Below are positions 1 to 5,933 of a DNA stretch of 11,668 nt, in pieces. The DNA is taken from the NCBI GenBank assembly GCA_029267645.1, contig JAJUIM010000033.1, positions 1-11,668 on the forward strand, written 5' to 3'. The DNA is from Microbacterium sp. (GTDB lineage: Bacteria; Actinomycetota; Actinomycetes; Actinomycetales; Microbacteriaceae). The position numbers and the translations under genes are program-made. A model generated the notes under the pieces. The model had not been told where the DNA came from and did not search any database. It was given only the letters and a program-made list of their open reading frames with translations. The first letter of the stretch is position 1, and each line of letters starts with the position of its first letter.

Positions 1-259
1 CGCGGGCGCCGACGACGCGGGGATCCGCGACGCGGGCGACGCGACGCCCCTCGCGGGAGCGGCCCTCGTGCCGTGGATCTCCGGCCCCGCGGGCGGCGCG
101 TGGATCGTCGCGGCCGTCTTCCTCGGCCCGGCCGCCCGGGCCGACCCGCCGCCGCGCGCGGATCCGTCGCCCGGCGGATCCTGGCGCCTCAGCTGGCCGG
201 ACGGCGGCGTCACCGACGTCGATCCGGCCGAGCTCCTCCCATCCGCAGACCACATCTGA
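1..259 (+). CDS. C-terminal fragment of an unidentified protein (possibly a carbohydrate-active enzyme)
   Basis: This frame is open from the window edge (first full codon at base 2) to a TGA at 257-259, giving 85 residues of C-terminal sequence. The codons have the high-GC third positions of the real genes around it. Visible features are a hydrophobic stretch at about 88-127 (Ala-Trp-Ile-Val-Ala-Ala-Val-Phe-Leu-Gly), a Pro/Ala-rich linker, and a short Trp- and Gly-rich end with a TWPDG-like turn (Ser-Trp-Pro-Asp-Gly-Gly). That looks like the last strands of a beta-sandwich. It stops 37 bases before the sugar-binding lipoprotein gene, so it is probably the first visible gene of the uptake operon. 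A glycoside hydrolase or a heparinase II/III-type lyase would fit the position, but this is inferred from context. The fragment carries no diagnostic motif, and I do not recognise the family. Confidence 0.6.
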   Translation, partial: AGADDAGIRDAGDATPLAGAALVPWISGPAGGAWIVAAVFLGPAARADPPPRADPSPGGSWRLSWPDGGVTDVDPAELLPSADHI

Positions 260-296
260 TCCCTTCCCCCACACCCACAGCACGAAAGGCCACGCA

Positions 297-1568
297 ATGA
301 AGCGTTCGATCATGGCAGGCGCCGCCGCAGTAGGCGCCGCGCTCGTCCTCGCAGGCTGCTCCGGCGGCGCAGGCGGCGCGTCGGGCGGCGACCCCGACAC
401 CCTCACGATCTCGGGATGGAGCGTCTCGTCGACGCCCGAGTTCCAGCTGCTCGCCGACGGATTCGAGGCCCAGCACGAGGGCATCTCGGTCGAGATCGTC
501 GACTACGACCCCACCGAGTACAACACGCTCGTGACGGCCGACCTCGCGGCCGGCAGCGCGCCCGACATCATCACCCAGAAGGAGGTCAAGTTCGTCACGA
601 CCTTCCAGGAGGGCGGGCAGCTGCTCGACGTCTCGGACGTCGAGGTGCCGGACGACATCGGCGGGGCCGCGTCGTACGAGATCGACGGCACGACGTACGC
701 GACGCCGTATCGCCAGGACTCGTGGGTGCTCTACTACAACAAGGCGCTCTTCGACGAGGCCGGCGTCGACTACCCCGACGGCAGTTGGACCTGGGACGAC
801 TATGCGCAGGCGGCGGAGGAGCTCGCGGCCGGCACCGACGCCATGGGCACCTACCAGCACAGCTGGCAGTCGGTCGTGCAGGGCTTCGCGAACGCGCAGT
901 CCGACGCCGACATCCTCGAGGGCGACTACGCGCACCTCGCGCCGTTCTACGAGCGCTCGCTCGAGCTGCAGGACGCGGGCGCGCAGCAGACCTTCAACAC
1001 GGTCTCGGCCAACCAGCTCACCTACCAGGGCGAGTTCGGCAAGCAGAACGCCGCCATGATGCCGATGGGCACGTGGTACGTCGCGACGCTCGTCTCGCAG
1101 CAGGCCTCCGGCGAGGCCGACGACTTCGAGTGGGGCATCGCGCCGATCCCGCAGCTCGACGAGACGACGACGGGCACCGACAGCACGCCCATCACGTTCG
1201 GCGACCCGACGGGCTTCGGCATCAACGCGGGCATCAGCGAGGAGAAGCAGGAGCTCGCGAAGGAGTTCCTCGCGTACGCCGCGAGCGAGGAGGCGGCCGT
1301 CGCACTCGCCGAGATCGGCATCACGCCGGCGCTGCTGAGCGACGCCGTCGTCGACGCTTACTTCGGCGCGGAGGGCGCGCCGACCGACGAACTCTCGCGC
1401 TTCGCCGTGCAGACGCACGAGACGCGCCCCGAGAACCCGACGTCGAGCCGCACGGCCGCGATCCAGAACATCCTGCTCGACCTCCACACGGCGATCCTGT
1501 CGGGATCGAGCGGCATCGACGACGCCATCGCCGAGGCCGAGGAACGCGTCGCGAACGAGGTCGAGTAG
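297..1568 (+). CDS. Sugar ABC transporter solute-binding lipoprotein (SBP_bac_1 family)
   Basis: The 423-residue product is the usual length for extracellular sugar-binding proteins of the CUT1 class. Residues 1-20 form a lipoprotein signal: Lys-Arg, a hydrophobic core, then a Leu-Ala-Gly-Cys lipobox with Cys21 as the lipidated residue, followed by a Gly/Ser/Ala-rich linker to about residue 31. The mature start (Thr-Leu-Thr-Ile-Ser-Gly-Trp) and the motif Leu-Ala-Ala-Gly-Ser-Ala-Pro-Asp-Ile-Ile at about 80-90 are typical of the family. The ATG is set by GAAAGG at 284-289. The protein should sit outside the membrane, bind an oligosaccharide or sugar and pass it to the two permeases encoded downstream. 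The ligand cannot be read from sequence. The hairpin at 1577-1604, just after the stop codon, suggests it is made in excess over the permeases. Confidence 0.93.
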   Translation: MKRSIMAGAAAVGAALVLAGCSGGAGGASGGDPDTLTISGWSVSSTPEFQLLADGFEAQHEGISVEIVDYDPTEYNTLVTADLAAGSAPDIITQKEVKFVTTFQEGGQLLDVSDVEVPDDIGGAASYEIDGTTYATPYRQDSWVLYYNKALFDEAGVDYPDGSWTWDDYAQAAEELAAGTDAMGTYQHSWQSVVQGFANAQSDADILEGDYAHLAPFYERSLELQDAGAQQTFNTVSANQLTYQGEFGKQNAAMMPMGTWYVATLVSQQASGEADDFEWGIAPIPQLDETTTGTDSTPITFGDPTGFGINAGISEEKQELAKEFLAYAASEEAAVALAEIGITPALLSDAVVDAYFGAEGAPTDELSRFAVQTHETRPENPTSSRTAAIQNILLDLHTAILSGSSGIDDAIAEAEERVANEVE

Positions 1569-1576
1569 CGCCGCGC

Positions 1577-1604
1577 CGTGCGGGCCGGTGCGCCGGCCCG
1601 CACG
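1577..1604 (+). promoter_or_regulatory. Intercistronic hairpin, 12-bp perfect stem with TGCG tetraloop
   Basis: Bases 1577-1588 and 1593-1604 are exact reverse complements. They enclose the 4-base loop TGCG, which in RNA is UGCG and fits the very stable UNCG class. The hairpin begins 8 bases after the binding-protein stop codon and ends 8 bases before the ribosome binding site of the first permease gene. No run of T follows it, so it is not a classical intrinsic terminator. By analogy with the malE-malF intergenic region of enteric bacteria, it probably protects the upstream message from 3' exonucleases or causes partial termination. Either would raise the ratio of binding protein to permease. 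Confidence 0.8.
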
Positions 1605-1612
1605 AGCGGCTC

Positions 1613-1620
1613 GAAGGAGA
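1613..1620 (+). promoter_or_regulatory. Ribosome binding site that fixes the first permease start
   Basis: GAAGGAGA lies three bases before the ATG at 1624 (GGAG ends 4 bases before it). It decides between that ATG and the in-frame ATG at 1588, which falls inside the hairpin and has no purine-rich site upstream. Confidence 0.8.
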
Positions 1621-1623
1621 GCC

Positions 1624-2544
1624 ATGACATCCACACCCTCCGCCGCGCCGGCCCGGCCGCGCGCCCGCGCGTCGCGCCTGCGGCGACGCAACACCCTCAT
1701 CGGGTGGAGCTTCATCCTGCCGAACTTCGCGGGGTTCGCCCTGCTCACCCTCGTGCCCGTCGTCGTGCTGTTCTACATGTCACTGACCGACTGGAACATC
1801 TTCGGCACGTCGAACTTCATCGGGCTCGACAACTTCCAGCGCCTGTTCGGCGACGGCAGCTTCCGTCTCTCGCTCGTCAACACGATCTACTACACGGCGA
1901 TGCACGTGCCGCTCACGATCATCGTCTCGCTCGGGCTCGCGCTGCTGCTCAACAACCGGCTGCGCGGCGTCGCCTTCTTCCGCACGGCGGCGTTCTTCCC
2001 GTACATCACGTCGATCGTCGCGATCGCGCTCGTGTGGAACCTCCTGTTCAGCCCCGACTTCGGACCCATCAACGAGGGCCTGCGGTTTCTGGGCATCAGC
2101 GAGCCGCCGGGCTGGCTGACCTCGCCCGCGTGGGCGATGCCGGCCGTCGTCATCATCAGCACGTGGCGCGACATGGGCTACTACATGGTCCTCTTCCTCG
2201 CGGGCCTCCAGACCGTGCCGCGCGAGCTGCACGAGGCCGCCCGCGTCGACGGCGCGAACGCGCTGCAGCGCTTCGTGAACGTGACGCTGCCGTGCCTGCG
2301 GCCCACGATGTTCTTCGTCACGGTCATGCTCACGATCAACTCGCTGAAGGTGTTCGACCTCATCCTCGTGCTGACCGAGGGCGGCCCCGGCCAGTCGACG
2401 ACCGTGCTCAGCCAGTTCATCTACCGCAAGGGCTTCGAGGAGAACAGCTTCGGGTACGCGTCGGCCGCCTCGGTCGTGCTGTTCGCGCTGTGCCTCGTCG
2501 TGACGATCATCCAGTACGTCTGGAACAAGAAGAGGACCGTGTGA
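1624..2544 (+). CDS. Sugar ABC transporter permease, MalF/UgpA-like
   Basis: This 306-residue integral membrane protein belongs to the binding-protein-dependent permease family (BPD_transp_1). An Arg-rich cytoplasmic N-terminus (about 11-23) is followed by about six membrane segments, near residues 27-52, 85-110, 122-142, 170-195, 228-250 and 278-300. The EAA loop that docks on the ATPase is at 204-223: Glu-Ala-Ala-Arg-Val-Asp-Gly, then a Thr-Leu-Pro end. The motif Thr-Glu-Gly-Gly-Pro near 251-255 is typical of the MalF-like half. The start at 1624 follows the strong ribosome binding site; an upstream ATG at 1588 would add 12 Arg/Ala-rich residues and is not supported. The stop codon shares one base with the next ATG (TGATG), which indicates translational coupling with the partner permease. 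Confidence 0.95.
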   Translation: MTSTPSAAPARPRARASRLRRRNTLIGWSFILPNFAGFALLTLVPVVVLFYMSLTDWNIFGTSNFIGLDNFQRLFGDGSFRLSLVNTIYYTAMHVPLTIIVSLGLALLLNNRLRGVAFFRTAAFFPYITSIVAIALVWNLLFSPDFGPINEGLRFLGISEPPGWLTSPAWAMPAVVIISTWRDMGYYMVLFLAGLQTVPRELHEAARVDGANALQRFVNVTLPCLRPTMFFVTVMLTINSLKVFDLILVLTEGGPGQSTTVLSQFIYRKGFEENSFGYASAASVVLFALCLVVTIIQYVWNKKRTV

Positions 2545-3431
2545 TGTCCGAGACCATGACGCTCGTCGCCCCGCGCGCGACGCGACGCCAGGCGGGATCC
2601 TCGCCCGTCGCGCGCAGAGCGGGCCGGATCGCGCTGTACGCGGCGCTCATCATCGCGGCCGCGGCGCTGCTCACGCCGTTCTTCTGGATGGTCATGAGCT
2701 CGCTCAAGGAGGCGAACTCGGTCTTCTCGGTGCCCGTGCGGTGGCTGCCCGAGGTGTTCGTGTGGGAGAACTACGTCGACATCTGGCAGCGCAGCGACAT
2801 CCTCACCTGGATCCGCAACACGCTCGTGCTGTCGGTGACGGTCACGGCGCTGCAGGTGCTCACGGGATCCTTCGCCGCCTACGGCTTCTCGCGCGTGCGG
2901 TTCCCGGGCCGCAACGGGCTCTTCCTGCTCTACGTCGCGACGATCGCGGTGCCGTGGCAGTCGTACATGATCCCGCAGTTCATCATGCTGACGAACGCGG
3001 GGCTCGCGAACACCCTCTGGTCGATCATCTTCCTGCAGACGTTCAGCGCGTTCGGCGTCTTCCTCATGAAGCAGTTCTACGAGACGATCCCCGAGGAGCT
3101 GTCCGAGGCGGGCCGGCTCGACGGCCTCTCCGAGTACGGCATCTGGTGGCGCATCATGGTGCCGCTGTCGGTGCCCGCGATCGCGAGCCTGTCGCTGCTC
3201 ACCTTCGTCAACACGTGGAACGACTACCTGGGGCCGCTCATCTACCTGCGCGACCCGAGCCTGTGGACGCTGCAGCTCGGCCTGCAGAACTTCGTCACGA
3301 GCCTCTACGACGTCGACTACGGCGTGCTCTTCGCGGGCCTCGTGATCTCGGTGCTGCCGATCGCGATCATCTTCCTGCTCGGCCAGCGCTTCTTCGTCGA
3401 GGGCATCGCGACGAGCGGGATGAAGGGCTGA
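2544..3431 (+). CDS. Sugar ABC transporter permease, MalG/UgpE-like
   Basis: This 295-residue protein is the second membrane subunit of the importer. After a basic N-terminus come a membrane segment at about 28-52, a periplasm-facing stretch rich in Trp/Val, and further segments near 92-115, 124-146, 156-175, 208-228 and 260-280. The EAA loop is at 188-207 (Glu-Ala-Gly-Arg-Leu-Asp-Gly, then Met-Val-Pro-Leu). The C-terminus (Gln-Arg-Phe-Phe-Val-Glu-Gly-Ile, ending Gly-Met-Lys-Gly) is a hallmark of MalG-type permeases. The ATG overlaps the preceding stop codon by one base, and an AAGAGG-type site lies just upstream within that gene. It should form a heterodimer with the product of the gene before it. 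No ATPase gene follows in the operon, so the pair must borrow one. Confidence 0.95.
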   Translation: MSETMTLVAPRATRRQAGSSPVARRAGRIALYAALIIAAAALLTPFFWMVMSSLKEANSVFSVPVRWLPEVFVWENYVDIWQRSDILTWIRNTLVLSVTVTALQVLTGSFAAYGFSRVRFPGRNGLFLLYVATIAVPWQSYMIPQFIMLTNAGLANTLWSIIFLQTFSAFGVFLMKQFYETIPEELSEAGRLDGLSEYGIWWRIMVPLSVPAIASLSLLTFVNTWNDYLGPLIYLRDPSLWTLQLGLQNFVTSLYDVDYGVLFAGLVISVLPIAIIFLLGQRFFVEGIATSGMKG

Positions 3432-3434
3432 GCC

Positions 3435-4097
3435 GTGCGTCGCATCACCCACGGCATGTACGACACGCTGTTTCGCGCGGCGCACCTGATCCTCGTCACG
3501 AACGCGCTCGTCGCGTTCGCATCCGCGCCGCTCATCGCGCTGCTCGTGACGACGGATCCGTCGCTGTCGTGGCCGCTCATCGCGGCCGCGGCAGCGCTCG
3601 CGGCGCCGGCCGTCACTGCCGCGTTCGGCGCCTTCCGCGCGCACCGCGAGGGGGAGCGGAGCGTCGTGCGGCCGTTCCTGCGGACGCTGCGTTCGACGGG
3701 CGTCCGGGCGCTCGCCGTGGGCGCCGCGGCGGCCGGGATCGTCACGGTCGCGGCGGTCGACGTTGTCGTGCTCATGCCGACGCCCGCCGGCGCCCTCGTC
3801 GCGCCCGTGCTCGTCGTCGTCGCGGTCCTGGGCGCCGCGACGGGCGCCGTCGCGCTCGCGGCCCTCGCAGAGGCGCCAGGCACGCGCTTCCGGCGCCTCG
3901 TCGCGACCTCGGCCGTCGTCGCGGTGCGCCGGTGGCCCTTCACGCTCGCCTCCCTCGCCGCGTGCGTCGCGCAGGCGGGCGTCTTCGTCGCGGCGCCCGC
4001 ACTCGGCGTCGGCCTCACGGCGTCGGCGTGTCTCTACGTGGTGTGGGCGGGATCCCGGCACAGCCTCGCGGGGCTCGTGCAACCTGTCGCGGCCTGA
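3435..4097 (+). CDS. DUF624/YesL-like integral membrane protein
   Basis: The 220-residue product is mostly hydrophobic, with likely membrane segments near residues 15-38, 46-66, 91-113, 118-146 and 167-204. The first 70 residues follow the YesL/DUF624 pattern: a short amphipathic start, an Asn within the first membrane helix (Asn23), then a small-residue helix ending in Ala-Ala-Phe and a positively charged loop (Arg-Ala-His-Arg-Glu-Gly). Families of this type are repeatedly found next to CUT1 sugar permease genes. Their biochemical role is not established, so an accessory role in uptake is inference. The GTG start is 3 bases after the permease stop codon and is preceded by GAAGGG at 3422-3427 with 7-base spacing. 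This strongly suggests it is the last gene of the operon. Confidence 0.75.
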   Translation: MRRITHGMYDTLFRAAHLILVTNALVAFASAPLIALLVTTDPSLSWPLIAAAAALAAPAVTAAFGAFRAHREGERSVVRPFLRTLRSTGVRALAVGAAAAGIVTVAAVDVVVLMPTPAGALVAPVLVVVAVLGAATGAVALAALAEAPGTRFRRLVATSAVVAVRRWPFTLASLAACVAQAGVFVAAPALGVGLTASACLYVVWAGSRHSLAGLVQPVAA

Positions 4098-4210
4098 GCA
4101 CATACCGTGCGCCGCATGCGCCCCCGCGTAGCGTCGGAATTGCGATCGGCGACCGCCTTTGGCAACCATCCAGGCTTCGCTGCGGCGTCGCCGTCACAGC
4201 GAAGGCACTC
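4098..4210 (+). other. Intergenic region upstream of the desaturase gene
   Basis: This 113-base gap is the longest gene-free stretch in the window and presumably holds the desaturase promoter. The only signal I can support is GAAGG at 4201-4205, a ribosome binding site 5 bases before the ATG. There is TTGCGA at 4140-4145, but no convincing -10 box at the right distance. I see no stable hairpin followed by T residues, so how the uptake operon terminates is unclear. Confidence 0.5.
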
Positions 4211-5308
4211 ATGACCGTCGTCACCCCGTCCACTCTCGGCCCCGTGCGCACGACGTACGCCGGCGCCGCAGATTTCCCGCCCATGGCCCGCGCCTACTCG
4301 GAGGTTTCGCGCGTCGCCCGCGAGACCGGCCTGTACGAGCGAACGCCCTGGTTCTACGGCCTGCTGGGCGGCGGCATCGCGCTCGCCCTCGGCGGCGCGA
4401 TCGCGGGCTTCGTCCTGCTCGGGCAGAGCTGGTTCCAGCTGCTCATCGCCGCCGCGCTCGGCATCATCTTCACCCAGATCGCGTTCCTCGCGCACGAGGC
4501 CGCGCACCGGCAGATCCTCGCGTCGGGGCCCGCGAGCGACCGCCTCGCGCGACTGCTGGCGGCGTCGATCGGCCTCAGCGCGGCGTGGTGGGATCGCAAG
4601 CACTCGCGGCACCACGGCAACCCCAACCGCGTGTCGAAGGATCCCGACATCGCGATCGACACGATCTCGTTCCTCGAGGAGGACGCGGCATCGGCGCGCG
4701 GGGTGCGGCGCGCGATCACCCGCCACCAGGGGTGGCTGTTCTTCCCCCTCCTCACGCTCGAGGGGCTCAACCTCCACGCGCTGAGCTTCCGGCACCTGCT
4801 CACGCCCGGGAAGGTGCCGGGCCGATGGACCGAGCTCGCGCTCATCACGACGCGCTTCGCGGCGTACCTCGTGCCGCTGTTCCTCGTGCTCGGCCCGGGC
4901 ATGGCCTTCGCCTTCCTCGGCGTGCAGATGGCGGTCTTCGGCGTCTACATGGGCGCGTCCTTCGCGCCGAACCACAAGGGCATGCCCATCATCGCGAAGG
5001 ACGCGAAGCTCGACTTCTTCACGAAGCAGGTGCGCACGTCGCGGAACATCCGCGGCGGCTGGTGGGCGACCGCGCTCATGGGTGGCCTCAACCACCAGAT
5101 CGAGCACCACCTGTTCCCGAACATGGCACGGCCCCACCTCGGCAGGGCCCGCGCGATCGTGCGCGACTTCTGCGCGAGCCGCGACGTGCCCTACGCCGAG
5201 ACCTCGCTCGTCGGCTCATACGCGATCGTCGTGCGCTACCTCAACCGCGTGGGCCTCGCCGCCCGGGATCCGTTCGACTGCCCGGCCGCGGCGCAGTTCG
5301 GCCGCTGA
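4211..5308 (+). CDS. Membrane-bound fatty acid desaturase (acyl-lipid/linoleoyl-CoA desaturase type)
   Basis: This 365-residue protein introduces double bonds into fatty acyl chains using a di-iron centre. All three histidine boxes are present: His-Glu-Ala-Ala-His at 95-99, His-Ser-Arg-His-His at 131-135, and Gln296-Ile-Glu-His299-His300, followed by Leu-Phe-Pro. An extra Asn-His at 254-255 is also usual in the family. Hydrophobic segments lie near 48-70, 75-94, 175-195, 210-228 and 230-250, placing it in the membrane. It has no N-terminal cytochrome b5 domain, so electrons must come from a separate ferredoxin or reductase. The third box with initial Gln resembles front-end and DesA3-like enzymes, but regiospecificity cannot be read from sequence. 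The ATG at 4211 is chosen for GAAGG at 4201-4205. It looks monocistronic and may adjust membrane fluidity. Confidence 0.93.
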   Translation: MTVVTPSTLGPVRTTYAGAADFPPMARAYSEVSRVARETGLYERTPWFYGLLGGGIALALGGAIAGFVLLGQSWFQLLIAAALGIIFTQIAFLAHEAAHRQILASGPASDRLARLLAASIGLSAAWWDRKHSRHHGNPNRVSKDPDIAIDTISFLEEDAASARGVRRAITRHQGWLFFPLLTLEGLNLHALSFRHLLTPGKVPGRWTELALITTRFAAYLVPLFLVLGPGMAFAFLGVQMAVFGVYMGASFAPNHKGMPIIAKDAKLDFFTKQVRTSRNIRGGWWATALMGGLNHQIEHHLFPNMARPHLGRARAIVRDFCASRDVPYAETSLVGSYAIVVRYLNRVGLAARDPFDCPAAAQFGR

Positions 5309-5363
5309 TCCGCGCGCGGCGAAACCGGGCGACACACTCGAGCCCCTGGCTTCTCGCGAGTAT

Positions 5364-5369
5364 TACGTT
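5364..5369 (+). promoter_or_regulatory. Predicted -10 box (TACGTT) of a leaderless promoter
   Basis: TACGTT fits TANNNT and lies exactly at -12 to -7 relative to the A of the ATG at 5376. Transcription would therefore start at the start codon. No Shine-Dalgarno sequence sits before this ATG, which supports the reading. A -35 element is not obvious. Confidence 0.6.
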
Positions 5370-5375
5370 CGAAGC

Positions 5376-5882
5376 ATGTCTTCCTCCGAGCCCGGTCTCG
5401 CCGACCGCTTCAAGCACGTCTTCCGCGACCACCCCCTCGCCGTGACGATCATCACGGCGATCACGCCCGAGGGGCCCGTCGGCCTCACGGCGTCGAGCGT
5501 CTCGAGCGTCGCGGTGGATCCGCCCGCCGTGTCGTTCTCGGTCACGCGGGCGACGGGCACGGCGGGCGCGCTGCTCCGGGCCGACAACCTGCAGATCCAC
5601 TTCGTCGCGCCCGAGCACGTCGCGACGGCGGGCGAGTTCGCGCGCACGGGCGGCGAGCGCTTCGTCGACGGGCAGGGCTGGTCGTTCGACGCCGACGGTC
5701 GCCCGCACCTCGCGCAGGCGCGCGCCCGCCTCGAGGGCTACATCCACGACACGATCACGGTCGGCAGCTCGGTGCTCGTGGTCGCCGAGATCACCGACGC
5801 CGTCGTGGGAGACGACGCCGAGCCGTTGCTGTACGCCAACAGGCGCTTCCACCGGTTCGACGCCGAGGCCACAGCGCTCTGA
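5376..5882 (+). CDS. Flavin reductase-like domain protein (FMN-binding split barrel)
   Basis: The 168-residue product matches the flavin reductase-like family (HpaC/RutF/DIM6 type) along its whole length. Visible signatures are Ala-Val-Thr-Ile-Ile-Thr at 22-27, Gly-Leu-Thr-Ala-Ser-Ser at 36-41 (flavin phosphate contact region), Pro-Pro-Ala-Val-Ser-Phe at 49-54, a His-Asp-x-Ile-x-x-Gly motif at 124-130, and the family's ending Pro-Leu-Leu-Tyr-Ala-Asn-Arg at 150-156. Such proteins use NAD(P)H to reduce free FMN or FAD in the cytosol, often for a partner monooxygenase. No monooxygenase gene lies nearby, so the partner is unknown. The desaturase gene upstream uses a different redox chain, and a link to it is speculation. 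The gene appears to have its own leaderless promoter, and the ATG at 5376 is chosen on that basis. Confidence 0.88.
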   Translation: MSSSEPGLADRFKHVFRDHPLAVTIITAITPEGPVGLTASSVSSVAVDPPAVSFSVTRATGTAGALLRADNLQIHFVAPEHVATAGEFARTGGERFVDGQGWSFDADGRPHLAQARARLEGYIHDTITVGSSVLVVAEITDAVVGDDAEPLLYANRRFHRFDAEATAL

Positions 5883-5921
5883 CGCGGGCTCGCCGCCGAG
5901 CGGGGGAGCGCGCCCGCTGAA

Positions 5922-5927
5922 TACGAT
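5922..5927 (+). promoter_or_regulatory. Predicted -10 box (TACGAT) of a leaderless promoter for pepN
   Basis: TACGAT fits TANNNT and occupies exactly -12 to -7 from the ATG at 5934. The purine run GGAGGG at 5928-5933 touches the ATG with no spacer, too close to act as a normal ribosome binding site. A leaderless transcript is therefore the better explanation. Confidence 0.65.
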
Positions 5928-5933
5928 GGAGGG

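Noticed and set aside
1588..1623. Earlier ATG for the first permease
   Set aside because: It lies within the hairpin, lacks a ribosome binding site and would add an Arg-rich stretch not seen in the family. The ATG at 1624 has a near-ideal site.
210..1748. Long open minus-strand frame opposite the binding-protein gene
   Set aside because: It is Arg/Val/Ala-rich, low in complexity and has no recognisable motif. Such mirror frames arise from GC-rich third positions of the real gene on the other strand. The same holds for the minus-strand frames at 2421-4169, 5241-7187, 7314-8909 and the upstream extension of the regulator frame to 11154.
4140..4163. TTGCGA as a -35 element for the desaturase promoter
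   Set aside because: No TANNNT-like -10 box is found 16-19 bases downstream, so the promoter is not supported.
2741..4210. In-frame extension upstream of the desaturase start
   Set aside because: The frame is open far upstream but there reads Arg/Ala/His-rich shadow sequence of the permease and DUF624 genes. Family similarity and the ribosome binding site begin only at the ATG at 4211.
5336..5361. Inverted repeat ACTCG...CGAGT and the palindromes CTCGAG and CTCGCGAG before the flavin reductase -10 box
   Set aside because: The arms are only 5 bp with a 16-base gap, and CG-rich palindromes are common by chance at this GC content. They could be an operator, but I cannot support it from one sequence.
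5884..5917. Inverted repeat GCGGGC...GCCCGC (22-base gap) with an internal GCTCG/CGAGC hairpin between the flavin reductase gene and pepN
   Set aside because: The short GC-only arms are no better than background, and there is no T-run. It could be a weak terminator, but I would not call it.
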